NCBI GenBank assembly: GCA_016281125.1
Contig: JAEEIA010000059.1
Location: 1-62,558, forward strand
DNA length: 62,558 bases
Reading direction: 5' to 3'
From: Oscillospiraceae bacterium
Lineage (GTDB): Bacteria > Bacillota > Clostridia > Oscillospirales > Ruminococcaceae
Translations under genes and position numbers: made by a program
Shown: positions 52,446 through 59,480 of the stretch, in pieces
Layout of the letters: each line of letters begins with the position of its first letter
How positions within the stretch are numbered: position 1 is the first letter of the stretch
The notes under the pieces: model-generated
Told to the model about the DNA's origin: nothing
What the model saw: only the letters and a program-made list of their open reading frames with translations
Database searches by the model: none

Positions 52446-52475
52446 GAAAAGGAAATCCGCAAGGGTTTTCTTTTC
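52446..52475 (+). terminator. Weak terminator of the phosphofructokinase gene
   Basis: Imperfect stem GAAAAGGAAATCC / GGGTTTTCTTTTC with a 4-nt loop. Confidence 0.5.
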
Positions 52476-52579
52476 TGCTTTTATCAAGTATTACTGTATA
52501 TATTTAACATTAAAATTGTGCATAAGCGGCAAAATTCTGCGGACAGAACCGTTCAAAAAGTCAAAAATCCGCGATTTGA

Positions 52580-52700
52580 AAAATTTTTTTGAAATCTTTG
52601 TGACTTTTTGGCCTTTTTTTCGGTCTATATAAGTAGAGGGATGCAAAAATCAGCCGGGCAAAACAGAAACTCCGGCGGCTTTTTGTTTGGGGAATCCCTC
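52580..52700 (+). promoter_or_regulatory. Conserved upstream box and attenuator-like leader of the 52760 gene
   Basis: An A/T tract and TTGTGAC (52598-52604), then 19 nt and TCTATATAA, match the box before the paralogue at 23675. Downstream, GAGGGAT (52636-52642) pairs with ATCCCTC (52694-52700). Enclosed between them, CAAAAA and GCCGG (52644-52657) pair with CCGGC and TTTTTG (52672-52685), and the inner hairpin is followed by TTTTTGTTT like an intrinsic terminator. No known riboswitch was recognised. The rest of 52476-52759 has no gene. Confidence 0.5.
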
Positions 52701-52759
52701 CGGCAGAACAATTCCGTAATAACATCTTAGCATGAAAACACAGAAAAGAGGAAATCACA

Positions 52760-53695
52760 GTGAGAAAGGGAGCCGGAATCATCATTGCAGCTGCATGGAT
52801 GATGCAAGCTGTTCCGTTTGCCGCATCGGCAGCGGAGAACATCACCGTCAAGGTGAGCATCAGGACAGAAACAGATGTTCTGGAACAGACGGATATTTCC
52901 GTCGGGGACGAAAACGGGGACGGTCATCTGACCGTTGAGGATGTGCTGACCGCAGCACATAAGCAGCATTATACCGGGGACGCAAAGACAGGATATATTC
53001 CTGCATGCAAGGATGCACCGGAGCTTTCGGAAATCTGGGGCGTCCGCGGACATTACATCAGCTATGTACAGGACGCGGCAGGAACGGACAAAACAGGGGA
53101 TCTGAAGCACGGCGACAGTGTGCGCGTGCAGCTGCAATACGGCGATCCGGCATCCTACCGGTTCCGCCACGGTTCTCTGGACGGCGTCCGCACGGGCGAG
53201 CATGTCAATCTGAAGCTGCTGCACCGCCGCGCAGACACCGGAGAGGATGAACCGGTCAGTGACGCGGTCATCGTGGTGGACGGCCTCCGCACGGCGATCC
53301 GCACGGACGAAAACGGCTATGCAGCGGTATCGTTCCGCGAGCCAGGCACGCATACAGTCAGTGCAAAGCTGAACGGCAGCATTCTGCTGAAGCAGAGCGA
53401 GAGCGTGAACGTGGTAACCCGCAATGAGGGAACGACCACGGCAGATTCCGCCGCAGAACAGCTGACGGCAACCTCTGCGAATCCGGCAGAGCCGGAGGCA
53501 GCCGGAACCGAACAGAGCACGAGCGCCGAACCGATGACCTCCGTACTGGAAACAACCGTCACCGCAGCAATCACCAAGCTGAAGGCGGGCAGCGTCAAGG
53601 CTGGGGATTCTATGCCGCTGGCGGCATTCTGCGGGGCAGGCGGCATTGCACTGGCAGCCGCACTGATCTGCGGACACAAGAAGGAAAATGACTGA
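52760..53695 (+). CDS. Secreted surface protein with one EF-hand motif and C-terminal anchor
   Basis: 311 residues, GTG start with AGAGGAAA about 10 nt upstream. Signal peptide (1-26), one calcium-loop segment (DENGDGHLTVEDV near residue 55), then a WGVRGHYISYV block matching the WGRRGSFITEV block of the 23675 protein. A carboxypeptidase-regulatory-like or Ig segment follows (about 150-215), then a Thr/Ala/Glu linker (about 218-275) and a sorting-like tail: SVKAGDSMPL, hydrophobic helix, HKK. It is half the repeat content of its paralogue. Function unknown, surface-anchored. Confidence 0.8.
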   Translation: MRKGAGIIIAAAWMMQAVPFAASAAENITVKVSIRTETDVLEQTDISVGDENGDGHLTVEDVLTAAHKQHYTGDAKTGYIPACKDAPELSEIWGVRGHYISYVQDAAGTDKTGDLKHGDSVRVQLQYGDPASYRFRHGSLDGVRTGEHVNLKLLHRRADTGEDEPVSDAVIVVDGLRTAIRTDENGYAAVSFREPGTHTVSAKLNGSILLKQSESVNVVTRNEGTTTADSAAEQLTATSANPAEPEAAGTEQSTSAEPMTSVLETTVTAAITKLKAGSVKAGDSMPLAAFCGAGGIALAAALICGHKKEND

Positions 53696-53804
53696 ATCAG
53701 ACGGAGCAGGCGCAGCATATACGCTCCGTATTGTATAATCTGTATATTTTATTACACACAAATCAGATAAAAAGCGCGGAACAAAACTATCTCTTTTGTA
53801 TCTG

Positions 53805-53833
53805 TTGACAAATAGTTTGATTTGTGTTATAAT
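53805..53833 (+). promoter_or_regulatory. Consensus promoter of a putative small RNA
   Basis: TTGACA (53805-53810), 17-nt spacer, TATAAT (53828-53833): a perfect sigma-A promoter with no credible coding sequence behind it. Confidence 0.85.
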
Positions 53834-53839
53834 CCAGAC

Positions 53840-53980
53840 AATGTAGCAACTGATTTCCACATTGATTTCGTAAAAAACCCACTACCCGAAAACCGCATCA
53901 CACATTTTCACATGAAACCATTCATCACACCGGCGAAAAGCCCGGATACTCCGCAAAGTATCCGGGCTTTTCGTTTTTTT
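53840..53980 (+). ncRNA. Putative small RNA of about 140 nt
   Basis: It is bounded by a perfect promoter and a strong intrinsic terminator (stem AAAAGCCCGGATACT / AGTATCCGGGCTTTT at 53936-53971, then TCGTTTTTTT). The 5' part of about 95 nt is A/C-rich and weakly structured, with the motif ACCCACTACCCG (53877-53888) that could pair with purine-rich ribosome sites. The only frame, from an ATG at about 53909, lacks a ribosome site and runs through the terminator. It is not recognisable as 6S RNA, SRP RNA, tmRNA or RNase P RNA. Confidence 0.6.
53936..53971 (+). terminator. Terminator of the putative small RNA
   Basis: Perfect 15-bp stem with a 6-nt loop and a downstream run of seven T. Confidence 0.9.
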
Positions 53981-53995
53981 AATGTACGGTTTAGA

Positions 53996-54192
53996 GGTAT
54001 CTCCGATGGATTGATCATGGGACGCTGCCCTCGACCCGCGCGCTTTTTGAAAAAAGCTCGACCAAAAACTTTTATTTGGGTTTTCCACTGGTTTAGCGAC
54101 AGCTTGAGGGGACGCCCTGCGACAGAGGGCGTCCCCTTTAACTTGTCATAAAACGGTATCTCCGACAGATTGATCATGGGGGCAGCCCCCAT
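53996..54192. repeat. Two copies of the GGTATCTCCGAT repeat and associated hairpins
   Basis: Copy one: AGGTATCTCCGATGGATTG and ATCATGGGACGCTGCCC, then GAGCTTTTTTC-type inverted blocks and CCAAAAACTTTTATTT. Then comes a GGGGACGCCCT/AGGGCGTCCCC hairpin (54108-54136). Copy two begins at 54154 (GGTATCTCCGACAGATTGAT). The stretch holds no gene. Confidence 0.7.
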
Positions 54193-54202
54193 GGCATCAC
54201 TG

Positions 54203-55807
54203 TCACTCTGCCGTTTCTAACAGGTCTGCCATTTTCACCAGCTCGACGAATTCCTGCTTGTACTGGTCATTTGCGGTGTCGTTCTCCGAAACCAGATTCA
54301 GCACGAGCTCTCTGTTCGCGGTACCCTGATACTGACTTCTGCGCATGAGCATGCCGAATGCCGCGACAGCCGATGCAAACCGCAGATTGCCGGACATCTG
54401 CCCGGTATATGCGGACGCCGCAACCGGATATGTGAGCAGCTTGCTCTCGTCCTCGTCCGGCTCCTTATAGCGGACGGAAACCGTGCAGTATTCGCCGTTT
54501 TCGGTGCCGCTGTTCTCTTTATCGCTGTACTTGAGATCGGAAGACGCAAACTCCATGGTGCTGTTCAGATCCGCAATCTCATACAGCGCCGTCACGGTAT
54601 GGCCTGCGCCGATCTCGCCTGCATCCTTGGTATCATCCGCAAAATCCTCTGCGGACATCACTCTGTTTTCGTAGCCGATCAGACGGTAGCCCTTGATATA
54701 GGCCGGATTGAACTCCACCTGGAACTTGACGTCCTTTGCGACGGTTTCCAGCGTGCCGCCCATTTCCTCGACCAGCACGCGGCGTGCCTCTGTTTCGCTG
54801 TCGATGTAAGCATAATTGCCGTTGCCGTTATCAGCGAGCGTTTCCATCTTGTTGTCCTTGATATTGCCGGTGCCGAAGCCGAGCACGGAGAGGAACACGC
54901 CCTTTTTGCGCTGCTTTTCGACCAGCTTTTTCAGCTCTGCCTCGCTGGAGATGCCGACGTTCAGGTCGCCGTCCGTCGCAAGGATGATGCGGTTGTTGCC
55001 GCCGTCGATAAAGTATTTCTTCGCAATGTCATACGCCGTGTTGATACCCGCTGCACCTGCGGTCGAGCCGCCTGCTTCCAGCGCGTCAATCGCCTCACGG
55101 ATGCGGATGCCGTCATTGCCGGATGCGCCCTCCAGCACAACCTGATCCATGCCTGCGTAGGTCACAATGGAAACTCTGTCCTGTTCGGTGAGCTCCTCGG
55201 TCAGCATGTTGAACGCCTTCTGCACCAGCGGCAGCTTGTCCGGCAAATACATCGAACCGCTGACGTCAATCAGGAACACAAGGTTCATGGGCTTGCGCTG
55301 CTGCATGTCAATATCCTTGGCCTTCATGCCGACCATCATCAGCTTGGTATCGGCATTCCACGGGCAGTCAGCAATCTCAGTGGTAACGGAGAACGGCTCG
55401 CCGGCCTGCGGCTCCGGATAATCATAGTGGAAGTAGTTGATCATTTCCTCGATGCGCACGGCATCACTCGGAACCGTCCCGCCTTCCCGGATGATCCGGC
55501 GGAGATTGGAGTAGGATGCGGTATCCACATCCGCAGAGAATGTGGAAAGCGGATCGGCAGCCGTGCTTTTGAAGCTGTTTTCGGTGATCGCACTGTATTC
55601 CTCGGTGTTGAAGTCCGGCTCTGCAAAGCTGCCGTCCTCACAGGCTTCTGCTTCATAGCATGCGTAGGCGTCGCCCGCCGGAACGGCATTCATGGCTTCG
55701 CTTTTCATCATGTTTGTTGTCGGTGCATAATCCGCACCGCATCCGGTAAATGTCATCATTGCCGCAAATGCAAGCGGCATTGCTTTCAGCATTGTATTCT
55801 GTTTCAT
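54203..55807 (-). CDS. VWA-domain lipoprotein (YfbK-like)
   Basis: 534 residues from the second of two adjacent ATGs, which has the better distance to AGGAGG. Lipoprotein signal with Cys in TFTGCG (about residue 23). An N-terminal YfbK-type segment (about 85-150; FSADVDTASYSNLRRII) precedes a von Willebrand A domain (about 168-345) with an intact metal site (DVSGSM, then Thr and Asp of ATDGD). A C-terminal DUF3520-like domain follows (about 350-525). It binds partners via Mg2+ at the outer membrane face; role unknown. It is a single gene with its own promoter. Confidence 0.88.
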   Translation of the reverse strand: MKQNTMLKAMPLAFAAMMTFTGCGADYAPTTNMMKSEAMNAVPAGDAYACYEAEACEDGSFAEPDFNTEEYSAITENSFKSTAADPLSTFSADVDTASYSNLRRIIREGGTVPSDAVRIEEMINYFHYDYPEPQAGEPFSVTTEIADCPWNADTKLMMVGMKAKDIDMQQRKPMNLVFLIDVSGSMYLPDKLPLVQKAFNMLTEELTEQDRVSIVTYAGMDQVVLEGASGNDGIRIREAIDALEAGGSTAGAAGINTAYDIAKKYFIDGGNNRIILATDGDLNVGISSEAELKKLVEKQRKKGVFLSVLGFGTGNIKDNKMETLADNGNGNYAYIDSETEARRVLVEEMGGTLETVAKDVKFQVEFNPAYIKGYRLIGYENRVMSAEDFADDTKDAGEIGAGHTVTALYEIADLNSTMEFASSDLKYSDKENSGTENGEYCTVSVRYKEPDEDESKLLTYPVAASAYTGQMSGNLRFASAVAAFGMLMRRSQYQGTANRELVLNLVSENDTANDQYKQEFVELVKMADLLETAE

Positions 55808-56001
55808 CATATTCCTCCTGCGGGCAGCACCCGCGTTTTATTCAGATTTCGGTAATCAAAAATTTCTGTGTGTTTTTTGTTTTTCTCTCGTGCGTATCGG
55901 GCAGCGCCTTACCCTTTACACCTATTATACGTTCGCCGGAAAAGAATTCCTTATGGTTTCCGAAAAAAAAATTATTACGCACAGTAATTTTTCTTGTTAT
56001 T

Positions 56002-56030
56002 ATTATAACACATCTGTGGGAGGAATCCAA
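56002..56030 (-). promoter_or_regulatory. Promoter of the VWA lipoprotein gene
   Basis: TTGGAT (56030-56025), 17-nt spacer, TATAAT (56007-56002) on the minus strand, leaving a leader of about 190 nt. The remainder of 55808-56147 shows no gene. Confidence 0.55.
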
Positions 56031-56147
56031 CAACGCAGGATTTACAAAAGGTTCCGATTATTTTACAGAACTGCAAGCAGAGTAACAAACTGTTTGCTGT
56101 CCGGTGTCAAATCTGCACGCGGAACAGAATCCGCGCCGCATAAACCG

Positions 56148-56181
56148 AAAACGGAGAAGCGCCTGCGCACTTCCCCGTTTT
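56148..56181 (-). terminator. Terminator of the third sigma/anti-sigma pair
   Basis: AAAACGG / CCGTTTT outer stem with inner GAAG-CGC / GCG-CTTC pairing; lies about 110 nt after the anti-sigma stop. Confidence 0.65.
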
Positions 56182-56289
56182 TCGTGATTTGCTTGCGCGA
56201 TGTTCTGAGGAATCCTGTCCCCCGGCTGTCCTGCTCAACTGCAATTTGCCGCAGGAACCGTATTCTCAAAAGAGCATCTATAATATGGT

Positions 56290-57867
56290 TTACTGTTCCG
56301 GCGTATCAGTTGCCGGATCCGTGAACGGAACCCCGTCCGCGACGGCAGGCTGTGCCACATAGTACGGCTCAGACATCTCATAAATCTCATAGCCGGAGAA
56401 ATCAGGCAGCTCGAACGGCTCTGCTTCATCCTCGAATTTCAGATTCAGCGTGTTGACAAAGTGCGTAAGATCCCCGTTGGTGTTGTAGCCGAGCACCTTC
56501 ACGATCACGCCGGTCGCCTCATCCACGTACATATCAAAGTCCTTTACAAATTCATGGAAAATGAACTTGTCACTCGCAGTACCCTTGATATGCACGCAGG
56601 TTCTGCCGTTGACCTCCTCTGTGCCGACAATATCCCACTTGTCAAATTCATACAGATACCCGAGAATCATCTTGCTGAATTCAAAGCTGTTGAGCGCCAT
56701 GCCGTCCAGAATCTGACGGCGGCTGTTGTAGAAGTCAAAATCGTCAAACTCCATCTGCTCCGGCTTGCAGTCATCGTTCTCGACAGGCGGGCAGTCAATG
56801 CGGTGCGTGCCACCGGGCATCACGCTGCATCTGTGATTGTATTCCGTCGCGGAATAGGTTTTTTCGCCGTCCTTTGCAGTCGTAAACGTGCCGTTTTCAT
56901 CCTGTGCGATGCCCTCGCAGCCGTTCATCAGCTTTTCCGCATCATCGGAATAGAAATAATCCAGATACTCCGATACCTTGCCGGCGTTCAGATCCATGCA
57001 GAATGTGGAGCGATCCGCTATAAACGGATGGATGCTGTCAGATTTTGTCGCACTGACGGTAACACCGGATGCACGGTTATAATAGTCCATGTTGTTTCTG
57101 ACCTTATAGAATACGCCGTCCTTGGTTGTCATGTCGCATTCCTTTGCCGCAACATTCGTATTCTTCCAGATATCGACTGCATTGACCGAATCCGGGTCGA
57201 CCCATGTCAGGTGTCCGTCCGTCTGCTCCTGATTTGCATACTTCGCAAACAGATCGTAGATGCCTTCGCCCAGCTGCCAGCGAACCTCCTCACCGTTCCG
57301 TTCCACGACAACCGTATTGTCAGGGTACGCGGTCAGCCGGTACGGATCGCCGCTGTTGTAAACGAAAACGGAATACGTTTCGCCGTCCGGGAACGGCATG
57401 TCCGGATCACACGGCTTCATTCCGGTTCCGTCAAGGTCTGCAATTGCGCAGGCTGCAGCATAGTGAATCGTCAGCGATGAGGCAAATTCTTCCTGCTGCT
57501 CTGCGGAAAGCTCCAGCATATAGGGCGCATACGCAGGCGCCATCAGACGAACCTCATCTTCCGCAAAGTTGTGCTGGAGCGTGGGATCGACCTGCACCTC
57601 CACCTTTGATACCAGTTCATATTCAGACTGCTCCGCGGAATCGTTCTGTGATTCAGACATCGCTGTTTCGATCTGCTGTGTCTTGAGCTTCGGCACAATG
57701 ATGGCTGCTGCAAAGACTGCACAGCAGGCTGCCGCGCCGCACACAAGCAGCGACGGAACCCGGCTGTGCCGCGCCGTATGAGTGACGGCTGCTGCGCGGG
57801 CATCTGCTTTCTGCTGATATTTCGGATCTATATTCTGCATCATTTCTTTTATCCTCCGGTTTGTCAT
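56290..57867 (-). CDS. Membrane anti-sigma factor with LolA-like outer domain
   Basis: 525 residues; ATG overlaps the sigma gene stop (ATGA). The cytoplasmic N-terminus (about 1-38) and one transmembrane helix (about 39-60) precede a large outer region. Its C-terminal half (about 310-510) has the pattern of LolA-like sorting or anti-sigma domains (GRTCVHIKG, then MYVDEATGVIVKVLGYN). The outer region contains several cysteines (for example MKPCDPDM and NHRCSVM) that could form disulfides. It probably senses envelope state and holds the adjacent sigma factor. Confidence 0.75.
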   Translation of the reverse strand: MTNRRIKEMMQNIDPKYQQKADARAAAVTHTARHSRVPSLLVCGAAACCAVFAAAIIVPKLKTQQIETAMSESQNDSAEQSEYELVSKVEVQVDPTLQHNFAEDEVRLMAPAYAPYMLELSAEQQEEFASSLTIHYAAACAIADLDGTGMKPCDPDMPFPDGETYSVFVYNSGDPYRLTAYPDNTVVVERNGEEVRWQLGEGIYDLFAKYANQEQTDGHLTWVDPDSVNAVDIWKNTNVAAKECDMTTKDGVFYKVRNNMDYYNRASGVTVSATKSDSIHPFIADRSTFCMDLNAGKVSEYLDYFYSDDAEKLMNGCEGIAQDENGTFTTAKDGEKTYSATEYNHRCSVMPGGTHRIDCPPVENDDCKPEQMEFDDFDFYNSRRQILDGMALNSFEFSKMILGYLYEFDKWDIVGTEEVNGRTCVHIKGTASDKFIFHEFVKDFDMYVDEATGVIVKVLGYNTNGDLTHFVNTLNLKFEDEAEPFELPDFSGYEIYEMSEPYYVAQPAVADGVPFTDPATDTPEQ

Positions 57868-58421
57868 AGTAAACCCTCCTCCGTAAGAAACCGTTTCAGC
57901 TTCCGGCGCGTCTGCATCAGGGATTTACGCACATGCACGCCGGTAATTCCGAATTTGACTGCAATCTCCCGCGGTGCCGCGTCATTGCGATAACGCTCGA
58001 CAAAAATGGTCTGGGCATCGTCGGAAAGCGTATCGAGAAAGCGCTCGACCGCTGCGGTCAGCAGTTTATGATGCAGCGCGTCCTCAACGGTTTCGCGTGC
58101 GGGAACTGCCTCCGCAATCTCATCCAGTGATGCCGGAGCCGCACCGCCGCCGCGCTTCAAAGCCTGCGACCGCTGCGCCATATTGATGGCCATGCGCTGC
58201 GTGACCGTGACGATGAACGCCTCCAGACTGCGGGGCTCCTCCGGCGGAATGCACTGCCAGAGCTTCATCATCACATCGTTGACGCATTCCTCTGCATCCT
58301 CGTTGCTTCTGAGATGCCGTTTTGCGATGCGCATACAGGTATTGCGGTATTTTTCGGAAAGTGCTGTCACGGCGCGTTCATCGCGCGCCTGAAACAGGGT
58401 CATAATTTGTTGGTCTGTCAT
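57864..58421 (-). CDS. ECF-type sigma factor
   Basis: 185 residues, ATG preceded by AAGGGCGG. Region 2 with AKRHLRSNEDAEECVNDVMMKLW; region 4 with LSDDAQTIFVERYRNDAAPREIAVKF and an HTH ending LMQTRRKLKRFL. Same subfamily as the sigma factor at 22780-23337 (both share DAEECV-x-D, the AEKRGGG or LKRGGG linker and the final EGLL). Coupled to the anti-sigma gene. Confidence 0.9.
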   Translation of the reverse strand: MTDQQIMTLFQARDERAVTALSEKYRNTCMRIAKRHLRSNEDAEECVNDVMMKLWQCIPPEEPRSLEAFIVTVTQRMAINMAQRSQALKRGGGAAPASLDEIAEAVPARETVEDALHHKLLTAAVERFLDTLSDDAQTIFVERYRNDAAPREIAVKFGITGVHVRKSLMQTRRKLKRFLTEEGLL

Positions 58422-58459
58422 ATTGACACCGCCCTTCGTGAGGCGCCGGATCCTTTTCG

Positions 58460-58588
58460 CCTCCTATCTATACAGTCAGGAAACAAACCGGATTGTTCCG
58501 CCCGGAATTATATTTTTGAAAATCTGTCATACAGAAAATATTTTTCGGTGCTTTATTCTATTGTATATAAGCTGAGATGATTTGTCAA
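58460..58588 (-). promoter_or_regulatory. Promoter region of the third sigma/anti-sigma pair
   Basis: Minus strand TTGACA (58588-58583), 17-nt spacer, TACAAT (58565-58560). Closer to the gene, GGAAC (about 58499-58495) and TGTATAGATAGGAGGC resemble the arrangement before the 23337 sigma gene, a possible ECF autoregulated promoter. Confidence 0.55.
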
Positions 58589-58659
58589 GGCAGTGAGCTG
58601 ACAAAACGATGCGCTCAGCTTCAACTCTGCGGCGACACAGATAAGTAAGCGGAGTATTA

Positions 58660-58822
58660 GGGGGGTCAAGGGGTGAGGAAAGCGGGGGCTCCCCGCCGGG
58701 CGCGAATCCTGAGAGGAAACCACAAGAGAGGAGAGAGAAGCGCCGCCAGCGGCTTATTCTCTCCCCTCCCTTAAGGTTTCCTCTCAGACTCTCTTTCCTT
58801 ATTCCTCTCCTCTCTTGGACGT
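58660..58822 (-). repeat. Composite intergenic repeat with long imperfect palindrome (copy B)
   Basis: Inverted relative to copy A at 25170-25440. Flanks read on the minus strand as GGAATAAGGAAAGAGAGTC and CCCCCGCTTTCCTCACCCC. Palindrome arms lie at 58710-58739 and 58757-58786 (26 of 30 positions pair). The core at 58740-58756 is GCGCCGCCAGCGGCTTA, the same plus-strand orientation as copy A although the flanks are inverted. Confidence 0.75.
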
Positions 58823-58854
58823 TCAGCCTCAGTTCTCTCATAAATTGAAAATAA

Positions 58855-59115
58855 AACCCCCTGCCTGAAAAGACAGGGGTCAGACTGTCGATAAACCTTC
58901 TGTGAATCAAAATAAAAGTTTTTGGTCGAGCTTTTTTCAAAAAGCTCGCGGGTCGAGGGCAGAGCCCTCGTCGCCCGTCGCAACGGGCGAAACTCCCCCG
59001 CGTGCAAAGAGCTAGAAGGGCTTGGGGGCCTGCGATAGAGGCCCCCATTCCGTAATAGCATCCGCGAAGCGGATACCTTTTTCGACAGGCTGACCCCTGC
59101 CTAAAGACAGGGGTC
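58855..59115. repeat. Dispersed repeat cluster beside the tRNA genes
   Basis: It contains two CCCCTG...CAGGGG hairpins (58857-58875 and 59092-59115), an inverted AAAATAAAAGTTTTTGGTCG / GAGCTTTTTTC block (58910-58950), and an inverted copy of the 17060-17268 repeat (58950-59085). No gene seen. Confidence 0.65.
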
Positions 59116-59118
59116 TAA

Positions 59119-59190
59119 ACTGGTAATCGGACTTGAACCGATGCCGGCCGTGCCGGAACCGCTGTGCTCTGCCAACCGCCGATAATCCAT
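59119..59190 (-). pseudogene. Decayed tRNA-like sequence
   Basis: The minus strand shows a good T-arm (ATCGG-TTCAAGT-CCGAT), a recognisable D-arm end (GGTTGGCAGAGC) and a 3' strand TTACCAG. The 5' acceptor strand does not pair, and no 5-bp anticodon stem with a 7-nt loop can be made. It lies 40 nt downstream of tRNA-Thr in the same direction. It could be a degenerate duplicate or an unusual tRNA-like element. Confidence 0.55.
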
Positions 59191-59202
59191 ATAATATAAA
59201 AT

Positions 59203-59225
59203 GCCCCCGCCATAAAGACGAGGGC
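59203..59225 (-). terminator. Terminator-like hairpin after tRNA-Thr
   Basis: GCCCTCG / CGGGGGC stem with one G-U pair, followed on the minus strand by ATTTTATATTATAT. Confidence 0.6.
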
Positions 59226-59229
59226 AATA

Positions 59230-59302
59230 AGCTGGTGATCGGACTCGAACCGATGACCTGCGCATTACGAATGCGCTGCTCTACCAACTGAGCCACACCA
59301 GC
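59230..59302 (-). tRNA. tRNA-Thr (anticodon CGT)
   Basis: Complete cloverleaf on the minus strand: acceptor GCTGGTG/CACCAGC, D-arm GCTC-AGTTGGTA-GAGC, anticodon stem GCGCA/TGCGC with loop TTCGTAA (anticodon CGT, reads ACG), and T-arm ATCGG-TTCGAGT-CCGAT. The 3' CCA is not encoded. Confidence 0.95.
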
Positions 59303-59338
59303 ACCATTATTTCTGCGCTCCAATGAGAACGCTAGATT

Positions 59339-59367
59339 ATTATAGCACATTTCCCTAAAAAAGTCAA
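59339..59367 (-). promoter_or_regulatory. Promoter of tRNA-Thr
   Basis: TTGACT (59367-59362), 17-nt spacer, TATAAT (59344-59339) on the minus strand. Confidence 0.85.
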
Positions 59368-59414
59368 GCATTCCGAACGAAAAAAATTTCTTGCGTAAAA
59401 ATATGCAAAAAGAA

Positions 59415-59443
59415 TTGTATTTTTCGGGAAAGTGTGTTATACT
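59415..59443 (+). promoter_or_regulatory. Probable promoter of the 59481 gene
   Basis: TTGTAT (59415-59420), 17-nt spacer, TATACT (59438-59443); a TATAAT overlaps at 59443-59448. Confidence 0.55.
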
Positions 59444-59480
59444 ATAATGTATCATGGACTGAAAGCGGACTCCGTCCCTT

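Noticed and set aside
53909..54151. A small protein starting at an ATG inside the putative small RNA.
   Set aside because: No ribosome site, and the frame passes through a strong terminator and into a dispersed repeat.
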